Shown here piece after piece: positions 48,601 to 61,963 of a stretch of DNA of 64,000 nt (position 1 is the first letter of the stretch; the number at the start of each line of letters is the position of its first letter). Origin of the DNA: Gavia stellata (lineage: Eukaryota; Chordata; Aves; Gaviiformes; Gaviidae); NCBI RefSeq assembly GCF_030936135.1, contig NC_082598.1, forward strand, positions 57,008,347 through 57,072,346, written 5' to 3'. The position numbers were made by a program, and so were the translations under genes. Below the pieces are notes generated by a model. That model saw only the letters and a program-made list of their open reading frames with translations, did no database searches and had not been told where the DNA came from.

Positions 48601-51600
48601 TTGCCACAATGTCTTACCCTCTTCAAAAACACATCATTGAAACCCCAAGGCAATGAAACTTGCTTCCCTCTAGAAGTAGGATCTTTGTGTTCCACAATTT
48701 TCACATAGAGCTAATGCTCATGTTTTCTTTGTGGCATTAATTATATGCAAACTAGGTTTTGTTTTTAACCTACTGTCCAGCATAACGTAGGGTTACTGTA
48801 ATAGATATCTTTTTCTGGCAGAAAGAAAAATGAATTACAGATATTTGGCTGACACTTTGTTGCACTGGAGTTGTTAATATAACTTATGAAGGCAGGAGTG
48901 TTTTCCTTCATTGGCAAAAATGAATCTGCTGAATAAAAATTCACTGGGATACGGACCTCAGAAATGTTTTTGTAGTTGGGCAACCGTTGATCTTGGAGAT
49001 CACATTTGCGTATATTATTCCCAAGCAATTTGGTTTGTCTTCTAGGGTCAGCTCTCAAGGACTGAGTCGTTCATCATAAGTGCTTTGCAAACACTGAGTA
49101 TTGTGTCAGTAATTTGCTACTCTGCATGCTCTCTCTCCATACCTACTCTCCTCTGTCCATAAACACTGATTTTATAGGACATTTTATAAGAAACTTGCAT
49201 TAGGCTTTGAGAAAGTAGTTGTAAATGAAGTATGCAGAGGAATTTATTTCAATAGTTTTACTTCCTCATCTGCTTTCTATGAGACATCAAGTTAAGTTTT
49301 TTTCCATTTACAAATTAACAATACAAATATAGTCTGGCTTAGGAGCTGCAGTTCCTTCATCAAGTGACAAATTAGCACAATCAAAACAAGTTTCACGATG
49401 ATGCCTGTTCATCAGGTTTGACCAATGTCACTGTTCACAGTGATCTCTAGTCTTGATTTCCAGTGTGCATAACCTATGAATTAAGGCGTCAGCTAATTTG
49501 TCTACAGTTGAGATAAAAACTCTGGTCTTTCTTGGAAGACTAAATATATAAGTAGTTATGAGGCTATTTTTAAAATTAATTTACCTATTTACTAGGATGT
49601 TGTTTTGTAAAGTGAATTCTCAGATCCCCAAACTCTCGCCAGCTCCTCTTACCCCCTTACCTCATCCAGTAACTATTATCTGGAGAGGATCTGAAATACT
49701 AATCTGGTAACAAATGCCTCTGTATTCTGTTTCTTTAAATCAGTAACACACTTTAAACTCATCAATTCATACATTTTAAACCTAGATAGACAATATGGTC
49801 ATCTATACCGGTCTCCTGCCTGATTCTGGCTATAAGCTAAATTCATAATTGCTTGTATCAAGCAGAATGATTCATAGAAGAATAATAAAGATATTTAAAA
49901 GATACCTAGTTGAAGGAAGAGTTGTGAGTTCACAGTATAATTTTATTTCTCTGGAATAGAGATTAAACTGTAAATTAGATATTCCAAAGTGAATGAACAC
50001 ATTACGAAGGACAGCATTTTTTAAAACGAGCTTATGTTAAGCATATCAGGTGGACCAACAAGAATAAAACAATGTTTACAATTTTAGTTTAGAAACAACT
50101 TCGAAACTTAAGAACCTTTAAGTAACACAGGCTAGAACAATAACACAGAACATAGTGTTACAGTTTTGTGGAATTAACTGATGTTTTGATTAAGCAATCT
50201 TAGTGGTATACCAGACAACAATCCCAGAGGATTAGTGTTAGCTTCAGCTTCCAGAAGTGACCTTAAGTAAAAGATTCTTTAATGTAGCGTGGCCTCTCAA
50301 CAGGGAAGATACCAAGACTTCTTCACTTGGCAGAAGAAAATTTTGAAAAATTTTCAGCCCTCATTTATCATATACAAAATTAGCTTTAATGAAAGTAAGG
50401 AGACATCAGTGAGCTATGATGAGATTCTTGATTTGATCCATCAACCATTGAAGAGCCTGGCTTCCAACTGAGTTCCCTGTATTTTGGACATAGTGTTGAT
50501 TTTTTGGGTTTTACCCTTACACCGAATGACTATCAGCCCTTCTCTAACTTCATGTGGTTAGAGATTACTGATGTTTTAATGGTTGCTGTATTTTATTTTT
50601 TTTTTTACACCATTGAAGGAAAACAGTATTAAATGATGTCATTGTCTTTTAACCAATTTAAAAGTTTGTGACTCTGGGTCCATATTAAAATTGTTTGTAA
50701 TTGCAAACAGAACTGACTAACATAATAACTGTGGAATAAATGCTTTATTAGATGCAGAGTTATTTGATTTGGAATTGTTGTCAAGATTGATTCAATATAT
50801 CCAAGTTGCTTCTAGGATTTCTGAAGATAGCTCACAGTTATTTTGTTCTGCTTTTTATATTGGTATTACCTTTGAAATATTTTAGACTTGTGACATGCTT
50901 TCTGAGATGAGAATATATGATGCTTAAAAATCAAATCTGTTTTAGGGAATCTGATATTTTATTAAAATTTTTGCTAATCATGACATGCAAATTAGGTGTT
51001 TTGCTTTAAATGTTAAAAGCCACAGTGTTTCTAAAATGAGAACCAGGCACTCATTTATTCTATAAAACAAAAAGAGTTAGAAGAAACACTTTAAAGTTCT
51101 CTATTTCCCTTCCAAGCCTGTCAGAACTTTTTGAAAGACTTTGAAGATTTTTTTTTTTTTTAATAGTTTTGTAGCCTATTTCAGTATCTCAAGCATCCTG
51201 AAGCAGGAACTCATCCTTCTTCTTCAACTGATTTTTCCATATCAGACAGCTCTTTGCCTGCAAGCCACATGGGTAACAGTCCAAGGGATACTCAACTGAA
51301 GCTGCTTCTCGTTAACCTCTTCTTAAAGTTAGAGTTTCGCTGCACTTATTTAAATAAGTTTAGACCACATTTATGATAGTATTGTATTTTGCAATTCCAG
51401 ATCTGGAAAACCTGTGATGGCAGTGGAGCCAGGTTGCCTCATATTCTTAATAACTACTTGAAGTAAATAATTTTCAGTAACAAAGAAAAAGGGAAATGCT
51501 CATGGCTTGAATATAGGCGACATTGGTATTTGAGGTGATAAGTGTAAGAAAATGGAAGCTTATTACTGCAATTTCACTCTTCTTTTATGGGGCTTATCTT

Positions 51601-54106
51601 AAAAAGAGGATTCTTGCAAAACTTTAGATTTCATATGTGACATCTTTTGACTCTTCTGGGATATAGCATTGCATAGTTGGCCTGAGGACAATTTTGATGG
51701 GAGTTTGAATGCAATTACTAATTTTTAGACAAAAAATTCTTTATGTGTAGCTGGAAATAATAAATTATGCATGCTACCAAACCAGATAACTCGTCCATGG
51801 CAACATACACTGTTCCTACTATTACTGTGCTCTCCCTCCATTTTTCTTTTGTTATTGTCTTGGTTGCCAAATTAAATGAGGGAATGGAATTCATTATTTT
51901 ATATTTTTAGAGATGCCTATTTGGAGACAGGAGGCAAAGCTATTATACAACTAAGTTAAATTAGTATGTAATAATGATCTTTAGGTACAATGTTTTACTG
52001 AAACGAATACTTTTTGGAAACATACAAAGTTTGTATGCCTCATGAAAACAATGCATCTGCATTATGAGGGATACAAGTTCAGTATGTTTATGTTTGCTCG
52101 AAGTCTGTTGCATTTTTTTAAGTGGTTTTTGATGTAAATGACATGCTTAACACCCTCTGAAATATTCAAGATCTGCAAGGAAAAAACAGCAGTTGCTAGT
52201 GTATCTTATTGAAAATCATACTAGAAAGAATAATACTAAGTTCTCACAGCAGCATTTTGATTCAGTTAGGACACATTCTCATTGGTGTTTGGCCTGTTCT
52301 GTAAGAAATTATTATGGTCACGGTGATTGACGGACTTCCCATATGGCTGATGATCATAAAGAAAATTGTCACCTTTGTTTTAATGCCTTGCTTTGTGGAA
52401 TAAGTGTAAACCTTCAGAGAATTACTGAAGCCTTAGCCTTTCATATTGAATATCACCTATACCAGGAGTTCAGTTTTTGATGAAGTTTAATCCTTAGAGG
52501 TATGGTTTTATAATTCACAAGTCCTTGTTAATTGTAAGTTTATTAGGCTTCTGAGAGATTTATTTTATAGAATACAGTATGTCAAGTTCAGTGGAGGCTT
52601 TTTGTAGTCCCGTTGTAGTTTGTGTTTGTTTACTGAAGATATCTAAAGAATTAAAATTAAATGCTGCAGTTTGCCAGTTGAAATGCTTTAGGGATTTATG
52701 ATTTGGGAACTGAAGGCAATTCTTAATGATTTGTTTTTGTAAATTCACAGTAGACTTAGTTCTGACAGTTAAATTAAAGCATGTTCTTGATTAATCAGAG
52801 TGAACTTCTACAAAGTGTCTGTACTTGACAGTCACTGGCCTAAGCTGGCTATGTGTAGATAGAATTTGAGTGTGATCTGCCCTAGATAGTAAAAGTAGTT
52901 TTATTCATTAGACTGTGGGATTTTTTCCCTTTTGTGTCTAAAGTTCTCACACATATGGAAGGACATAAAACCCAAGAATATTAACTCATAGATGACTAGC
53001 AGATTTATTTTTTTTTAACAGGACTGTTACATTAATTTTCCATGTCTTCCTCAGAAATCTTTAATGAATGTTAAATAGCCTGCTAAGTAACTCTGGCCTT
53101 TGTTTCATTTGAACTATTTGGTCTTTCTTCTCCTACTGTAGTCATTGTAGTAGAGTTTACTTATTTCGTTGCTCCTTTTATATTTATGTGTTCCTTGTTC
53201 ATGGGATAGCAGAGCCTCAAAGTTTTATTATTTATCTCTCAAGCCAGAGGTTTAGAGAACAAGTTTCTGCTAAGTACTCCATAGCATGGAGGTGCAGGTC
53301 ATTCTTTACAGAAGATTACTATTGAGGAAAAAAGGATTGATGATCCATTCTATCAATTTTGGTTTGGGACAATGTCTAGCAAAAATCCAGGACAGATGAT
53401 TAATGGGATGCAAAAAGACATTTTCTTCTAAACATGGCTCGAAATTATCAGCAGGGGTATTTTTGGGGAAGCCAGGGCATATAGAAGTTTATGTCCTTTA
53501 ATGGTCAGTAAGGTGTACTTAGGAGTGATGCTGTGATACAAAGTGACACATGGTAGAGAAGACAGCAGTGACACATTTCTTGCTCCTTTTTGCCTAGAAA
53601 CTACATGTAAGAAGGCATTTAACTATTTTTTTTTTTAGTCCTGTTTATAGTGTTGCCATTTCATAATAACTGATTCCATATATGTCAAGCAGTCTGAATT
53701 ACACAGATGCTGACCATTCATGCACTGCTGGCCCTCCGAAGGTCCTTGTGGCAGCTGGATAGCTAGTTGTCAAAAAGATCTGCCTGTTTCAGAACTTCAG
53801 CAAGAAGATAAACAGATAATTAGATGGAGGAATGCTGGCTTTTTTGTTCATGTTCCATTTATTTTCTCTTGCTTGTCTCTGAATAGGTCAAAATAGACTT
53901 TATGTCTGGCCCTGTGAGGAAGAACTAAATGCCTATTTCAGGAGTTTTGCCCTTTGCACTAGTAGATGTGAACTTTCCTACAGAGTATATATGGTGTTCA
54001 GACTTACAGCAAATTCATTTTTATACCTTGTCCAGTTTTAACTCTATATGTACCTGATTTTCAGCATGCTTTTGTAATGATTCCATTTTTGGAATACGAA
54101 TTCCTT

Positions 54107-54143
54107 TAAAAACCATCTAAAAACCATAAAAAACCATAAAAAA
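54107..54143. repeat. Short A-rich tandem repeat
   Basis: Three imperfect copies of a 10-11 bp AAAAACCAT-containing unit. Confidence 0.7.
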
Positions 54144-55114
54144 TAGGCGTAAAGAAATCCTGCCCTGTTTCCACATAAGTAAATGAAAAGATTGCTTTTA
54201 CTTCATTGGGGCCAATATTTCCCTTTTTGAAAGATCTGTTTTAACTTTCTAAATATTTTAATCAAATGTTGTAGTAATGAATTCCATATGCATTAGCATA
54301 TTTGTATTAATTACAAAGATTTAGGAGGAGGGGGAGTTAATGTCTGCCTTTGTCTCCGAATATACTGAATATGCTATTGGATAAAAAGTTAAATCATTGA
54401 TAACATTAGTCTTCATAATTTTTTTCCGGAATATACTAATATCTTAGTGTTCCAGTTGCTGTACAATTTAAATTGATCTTTTGTAGCACCAGCATTGTCT
54501 TTGAAAGAGATATTTAATCTGCTTCAGTATTCTGGTATTTCTTGCTGTAAAACGTCTTCTCTGCTTACTTGAAGATTGTTCTGTAAGTTCTCTCATTAGA
54601 CTTAAATCCCAACTACATCGATGATAGGGTGCAACCACTGTACAGCCTGTGTCCTTTAGCTATTTCATGTGTGATCCATTTGCCATATCTGAGAGTATGG
54701 GGATTCATAATTCATATGGCTATGTAGCATAACCAACACAAGGATTTAAAGTTAGTTTTTTCCCCTTCTTTGCAGTATTTTTATAGGTCACTTACATTGT
54801 TGTTTTCTACACATTGTAACTGAGGGACAGCTGAGTTTTAAATTTATCAGCTCAACTATTAAGTGAGCAAGGACTGATCTCTGTATTTCTGCTACAAAGC
54901 CTAAGCAGTCCTTTCAAGCAGAGGTATCAGGAGACCTTCGTTACCTCTGCAGCAGCATTTTGGCTTTTTTACTTTCTTCAACATGTAATGTTGAGCTATG
55001 CAATCTGTCTTTCAAGACAAAAGTGTGAACTGGTCCGGCGGAATCAGTTTTTCTTAGCTGTTTCACCAGTGCGTTGGTGTGTGTGTGACTTTTGGAGCTC
55101 AAAATCTCCACAGG

Positions 55115-55128
55115 CCACAGGAGGGCAG
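55115..55128 (+). promoter_or_regulatory. CTCF-like motif
   Basis: CCACAGGAGGGCAG matches 12 of 14 positions of the CTCF core, preceded by GG as in the extended motif. It is in a short GC-richer patch within the large GSTCD intron. Confidence 0.28.
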
Positions 55129-58100
55129 CAAAATCTGTTTGGATGAGAAACCGTACCTGGATGGATGGAGCTGTGCTCTGTGGCTAAGGAGTCACCCAAG
55201 AGAAAGATGCTTTTTATGTGGCAGTTCTCAGCTCAATAACCTCTAATCCCAAAATTTGGGACACCTGTTGGAAAAAGTGATTTAAAACATTTTTTTTTCC
55301 TTCAAATTAGAGTTGATGATTTAACAGTTGACATATTCATTGTGTTGGAGTAGACCTAAAAGCAATAATTGCAGAGTCTGTTGTGCTAGGTGCTGTATAG
55401 ACACATAGCAGAGTAATGCCTTCTGCCTTGAATGTTTTCAAATCTAAGAAAAGTGGTAACAGCTGAGCAGGGAGTGACAGAGTGGGAAAATTGATCAGCT
55501 CAACTTCTGCTGGAGTTTTATATTCTTTGGGATAAAGGAGAGTGCTGGGAAGATATTTGTAAGAGAATAAGGAGCTCAATGGAAATTTCTGGGAATTTTT
55601 TCCTGGCACCTATGTAACAACATGAGAAGATTTGTGCAAGTGATATAAAATCTTTTTTGTAATTGATCAATAAATGCTGCCATAGTTCAAGGGCCAACAT
55701 TTTAGTATTTGAAAAAGATGGTGGCGTCAAAGGCTAGGTTATGGATGGAATTCAGAGGAAAAGGGAATAACTTGTTTGATATGGTAGAAGAAAAAAGTAG
55801 GCAAATGAATGGATGTAAAGAGGTGAATATTAAGTAACTAACCAGTTTGGTTTTTTTTTTTTTGTAGCAGCACTCTGAGCACATGAGAATACGTGACTCT
55901 TCATCAGCAGGGAAGGGCAGTAGTCAGAATGTGAAAGAGCTGTCTAGCCTATGCAAATGTTTGAAAATGTTCCCCAGAAACACGTCAGAAAAGATTCTCT
56001 CTCTTAATTGAACCTCTCACTACTTCTCTTCCTGGAATAATCTTGCTTTCAAAAAAGGAAATGTAGGCACTGGGAAATGGCACAGAAATTAAGATCGGAA
56101 GATTAACTAAACATGAGAAGGAAGGTATAGTTTCTGTGCTTGGGTACAGAAAAGATTGCAGCCCAGAGAACGACTGAAACTGTTACTTCCTTGGTAAAAA
56201 AATACTGCAAACATATAAAAAGAACTTCTTATATGTTGTTCTTACTCAAGTTTATTGACATTCACTCATATTTTGTTCTGGGGATAGGTTCTTTAAAAAC
56301 ATTATTTGTTACTGATTTGGGAGGGAAGGAGGAGAGGGTTTGCTGGAAGTTGAAGTACTTCATAGATTATTTAAATTATCTTTTTTGTAATGGTCTTTGG
56401 AGAACCCATTAGATTATTTGTGAAAAATAATTCAATCTGTGTTCTTAGTTCACAGTTTGTTATTTTACTGGATTACTGAAACTGTATTCGTCTTTCCTAC
56501 TTAGTATTTAACATCCTTAAGGAGTTATTTCTAAGGCTACTGTTTTTTTCCAGAGTTTGAGATCGCCCAGATTTTATGTCAATTCATAATTGATCATAAG
56601 AAATAACATGGAGATTTATTTTGTTGTTATTAAACTACACAGTTTCCTTCAGAAATGTAGGCAAACATGTTTTGAACAATCTTATTTTGCATTGACAGAG
56701 TTTTGTACATTGAGGGGATGGGACTGCCTTGTTGTAATGTAAAAAGTATATCACTATTGAGATACTGTCAAGTTTTGTGCAGCATTAGTGAATTTCTGTA
56801 AGCTCTTTATTGACATTTTATAAGGAGTTTATGAATCACAACATATTTCATTGAGGCAATACAATAGGCTTGTGTATATAAAACATACTTTGAAACTGAT
56901 GTTTCTGCTAGAAACACAGGTGTTGTGTGTACTTTTAAAGGTAAGCATTGTACAAGTGGCTGCATATACCTGCTTTTTCCATCCCCCAGTCTTTATCTGT
57001 TGCAGATTTGAGGTACAGATTTTGTTTTCAGTCCATAAATCATTTGTGACAAAACATGAGATAAGGAGGAATTTTTCTGTCTGTTGAAGTTACTTATGGT
57101 TTCCATCTGCACTTTCGGTGTTCTTAGATTTCCATGTCAAGAACCATGAATGTATTACTTGATTAGGATACAATTCCACATTGGATAAGCTCAGGGGTTT
57201 CATTTTAGCTCTTCCTGAAAGTGCATCCTTAGGCCACAGTTGTGCATTTAACATTCTAATCAGCAATTTCAAGGAAGACAGCACCACTATCTTTAAGAAA
57301 AAAACCCCAAATCGAATAGTGTTTTTAAAAAAAAAAAGAGAGAGAAAAAAAAAGTTAAATTATTTTGTTATGAGTGATTCATAATCTGTTCTGCATAGCC
57401 TGGTACTTTCAAAGCTTTTAATTGCACAAAGAAAAGGCCAGACTACTGTATGTTTAGTGTTTTAGTGGTTTTAGTGAAGGTGGTATTAATTATTTTGTAC
57501 TTGAAATGCATCTTCTCCAGATGGTCTGGAATAGCTTCTGAAAAGTTAATTTTTGGCGCATGTCTCATGTCAAATTTCTGGCACCTTACCATAGCAATAT
57601 CAAAAGGAATTCACATCCTTTAAAAACTTTTCAAGTATTGAAAAGCAAAGGCAAGTCGGAAATTCAGCTGTTTGTAGAATTATCTTGTGAGTGTAGAAGA
57701 ATTGGAGAATAATCCCGATATTAAAATCAGTGAAATCTAATCTGAAGCAATAAAATTTGTCCCCTGTTGTTGTGGAACATTAATCTAAAAATCCTGAGAT
57801 AGCAGAGAGAGATATGACGTGTTTGTGCCAGGACATTACTTTAAAACTTTTGCAGATCTGTCACAGAGTTGTTGGTCTTTGTGTCAATGTTTAAATCACT
57901 TGTGTAAGTATTCTGAGTAGACCAGTTGAGATAGTATTCATTTAGTCATTCCATCAGCACACTCTATCTGGAATTTTCTAATGTGTCTGATTGGTGAAGT
58001 GCTCTTAAATCTGCTTAAATGCTTTTGAATATCCCATTTGCAGATCTTTCCTGTGTTCTTGCATTTTTAGTGACAAAAAATAAGAAACAAAACAACATAC

Positions 58101-60170
58101 TCCCACCCCCAAAGATTAAGATACCTCTCAACAGTATAAACTGTTCTGAGTGCTTCCATCAAGAAGTGCTAAACTGGACAAAGTTCTTATCTTGGCTCTC
58201 AGTTGCATTGCATGTTTTCTGCAGTCTTTCCTTTGTTAGGAAGAGTATGCTGGAAAAAATAAAAATGCGCTCTTAAACTTCTCTGTTTTGTACAAACACT
58301 CCTTGCCGTCCGTACCTGATATTTTGAAGGCTGCACTGAAAGCTAGTTCAGGTTGTAAGTGGTTCTAGGCTGTATATGTGATGTTCAAGACTGTGTATGG
58401 AAACTGGGTTCCCCTCCCTATCCTTCATCAATTAAAGACATTGGGAAATACTGGTATGTCATGGACTTCCATGACCTCGCATTTCATGCTGCATGCAGGA
58501 TGGGTTCACGTGTTTCAGTGCCAGTTCAGTGGGACTTAACTAGCTGGTGTCTTTAGGAAGAACACGGTGCTGTTACTTGCAGCGTGACAGGCTTGTTTTG
58601 TGTAAGAAATAAGGCAATTTGTAGAGGTGATACCTTGAACCATGCCTCATATTTCCATTGTGGTTTATAGTAATATTGGGTATAATTTGCTTGAAATTTT
58701 ATTTATCTATCTATATCATTCTTAGGTTTATGTATCATCAACAGAAGCTACTGCCTGTTCTCAAAATGCATGTTTCAATAATAGGGATTTGGTGTTTGTA
58801 GCTCATTTTCCCTCATGCAGGGAAAAGAATGTAATTAAATCTTTGTTCAGAAGTAGTAACTTGAAATATGAACCAGGGTATCAGGTATACATAGGTAAGC
58901 GTGAGAAACCAGACTTGCTGTGCAAGATAGATTTTGTGGACTTTAATGACAAATTTGACATTAATATGCATAAATTTCTTAGGTTTTTCATATTTTAGAT
59001 TGATGATTTAGGCTTTTTTGAACTTATATTCTTTAGACCTTGCCAAATGTAATAGACAGAATTATTGTTTTTACTTTTAACATGCTTCATATTACTGCTA
59101 GAAATCTAAGTGTGAGTGAAATTTCTTTTTTTTTTTTTCTTTTTTTTACTGCTGTTTAGAGGTTGTGGTGTCTATATTCCTCCACATTGTTTCAACATGT
59201 TTCTTTCTTTTTGATGAGTACATTTTCAAATCCTCGAGCTAGATAAGTCAGTGGATGTTTTAAAAATAGGTACATTTGGTAGTGTGAAGAATGGAGAATT
59301 TTTCTTTTCAAAAGCAAAAGTTAACAGTTTACTTGAAGGCTGTTGTTCACCAAAGATGGCTCTTCACGGGTGTTGATGTTGCTTGTTGAATGGAGGTGAA
59401 TTCTTTTGATTCTGAAATCAGTAAACTTTTTTTTTTCTTAATGTGAGAGGAAAAGCACAGCTCATTCTGCGGTAAGAAGTTAATTTCTTTTTGTTAGTAG
59501 TCTGCTGTGAAGAGTGTCCTCCAGACCTTGAAAAAGATTACTTTTGTATTTAGCAGAATGGAAAAAGGGATGAAGCAACAATGCTAACACTGAAAAATGT
59601 TTGTTTAGTTATATTCATTTAGTTCTATATTCTGTTTGTTCTTGTGCTGTGTGTCTTCTTGAAGGCATGACTTTGAAGTGTCCTCTGTTGAAAAGAGTGG
59701 TGCAATGTACTTGTGCAGTATAATGCTGCAGAACAATCCAGGTAAATAAGAGAGACTGCCTCAGCCCTGTCACCATGACCTTAGTCATGGGTGGCTTTGG
59801 TGTGACTTCCTTCACTTCCAGTTTGTGAATATTTGCTTATTTTGAGCTTGCTAATCATAGCAGGCATCTGTTGGTCTGCAGAGTTCTAAGGCCAGGGACT
59901 CTTCTGTTGTTTGTATTCTTGTTGTACTGAAGTTTCTCAATAGAAGCAATGGTTTCACTGCCAGATCTCTTTGCAGTGCAAGTCTGATCTGAATTAGACA
60001 TTGACATGCTACGGTATCTGTGACAAATTAGCATACAATTTGGAACTTGTGCCTAGATACTGCTATGCTAGCTGTGAAAGGACACCTGAAACCTGACTTG
60101 GCTTGAAAACAGTGCTATAGATAGAGAGCATGTTATCTAAATTAAAGCTTTTCAGTAAAAGTTAAATGTG

Positions 60171-60194
60171 AAAAAAAAAAAAAGGGGGGGGGGG
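60171..60194. repeat. A13 followed by G11 homopolymer junction
   Basis: Thirteen A then eleven G. Prone to slippage and sequencing error; the exact lengths should not be trusted. Confidence 0.85.
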
Positions 60195-60983
60195 AAGGTG
60201 TGGTGGATTTAGAAGTGTTATTTGAGCCCCCAAGGTGGTATCAAATCAATGCTTTGTAATATGAGGAAACTGCATTTTTGGTCTGGTAGTAGTAGCACTC
60301 AAGCATGATTTAATAACTTATTTAGCTTCCACCTGACCTAGAATCCTTTCTTAATACTGCTTAATACTGCATGTACACATAATTTGGAGTCCTTGTTCCA
60401 GAAGAGCTTGTTGCCTGGAGAATCTGTCCCTTGTTCTTCCTAGAAGAGTCTAATTCTGCCACTTCCTCCATATATTGAATTATATTTTGATTTCACTTGG
60501 TTCATTTCCAGAGTAGTTTCCAAAGGAAGAAAAGATAAGGATGTAGAACTCAGCAGAGAGTTATGGGTATCTCAGTTCTAATATCAAGTTCTTCACTTCC
60601 AATATTGAACATCTGAAAGGATGTATGACCAGTCTGTTCATTTCACCATCTCATTACTATCAAATTTGTTTTCCACAAACAATGAAAACATTTTCAGCCC
60701 AACTCTGGACTAACATAAAAACAATGTACCGTTTTCTTTCTTTTGACAATAATTCAGCAGTGTGACTGGTTTTGAAATGATTTGTCTGAGATCACTGCAT
60801 CTCTGATCACTGTAAATCAGTAAGTTAAAAAACCCAAGGTCATACTAGGGGGTTTTATTTTTCGGGTTTGTTTTTTTGAACAAAGTGTATGTTTTATTGC
60901 ACCAAGTTTTCATTCTGTCTTTATCCAGGAAGTTGCAATTATTTGCAAGACAATTACATAGATATGTCTGTACATATTAATAT

Positions 60984-61107
60984 AATATTAATATAATACA
61001 TTAATATGCTATTAAATATATATTATATTAATATAATGTTAGTGTAATATTAATATAATATATTAATATGTTATTAAGTGTATATATTATTATATTAGTA
61101 TAATCAC
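60984..61107. repeat. Two-copy 62-bp AT-only minisatellite
   Basis: Copy 1 (60984-61045) and copy 2 (61046-61107) both start AATATTAATATAATA and share the ATTAATATG and TTATTAA/CTATTAA blocks. Each is built of AT-rich self-complementary units, so cruciform formation is possible. Confidence 0.8.
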
Positions 61108-61927
61108 AGGGATGTACATTTTTGACATTTCTTATTAATGACTTTTGTTTTTCTGGAAAATCTTGATTGGATTTGGCATAGGACTAGTTAATGATTTTTA
61201 ATGGAAGAAGGAGGAAGAGATTGCAGAACAGAAGGAGGTGCATTACTGTGTGTTTAGTCTTTTAGTATCCATTGAGACTAAAACTAAAATAAAAAATACC
61301 ACAAGAAAGCATTTGTAATATTCATATTAATCTTTTTCCTGCTTGCTTTGTAGAATCAAATTGTTGCTTTTTTTCCCCCTTGTTAGTGCAGCCTCTGAAA
61401 TACTTTAATTGTCTGTGCCTTAAAAATCTCTTCTGATGAGTGAGCGAGTTGTTGCAGTGTGGTTGTTCCGTGATTGTTCTTTTCCAACATAGCTCTCTTT
61501 AACAAGTTTCTTCCGAACTTTTAATTGTATCCTTTTATCGTAGATGTTTATGTCACTGTTATTGCTGTGGTATGTAGTTTACAGCTTCTCAGCTGTTAAA
61601 ATTCGGAGCTGACTTGTGACATGGGACAACAGTAATACCCACATAACAGCTGAGCCACTGGGCTTAGCTAATGTGCCTGAGGAGGTTCACAAAAGAAATA
61701 CGAAATAGCTGGAACCTGAACTCTGCTTCCACGTTAGTATACTAGCCAACGACCCATCTTTTTCTCCTCAAATAAAATTGAAACTTTAGGTATGATTTGT
61801 AGTAATGTAAGAATGAATATATTTTAATCATGCTAGATGCTTAATATTGTGGCTGGGCTGGAGTGTGGTATTTAGCTATTTTTAGAATAATTTTTCCTCT
61901 CCCATTTTTTCACCTTTAAAGATTAAG

Positions 61928-61963
61928 GGAAGGAGGAAGATCCAGGGAAGGAGGAAGACCCAG
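61928..61963. repeat. Two-copy 18-bp purine-rich tandem repeat
   Basis: GGGAAGGAGGAAGATCCA followed by GGGAAGGAGGAAGACCCA, differing at one base. The low divergence suggests a recent duplication. Confidence 0.85.
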
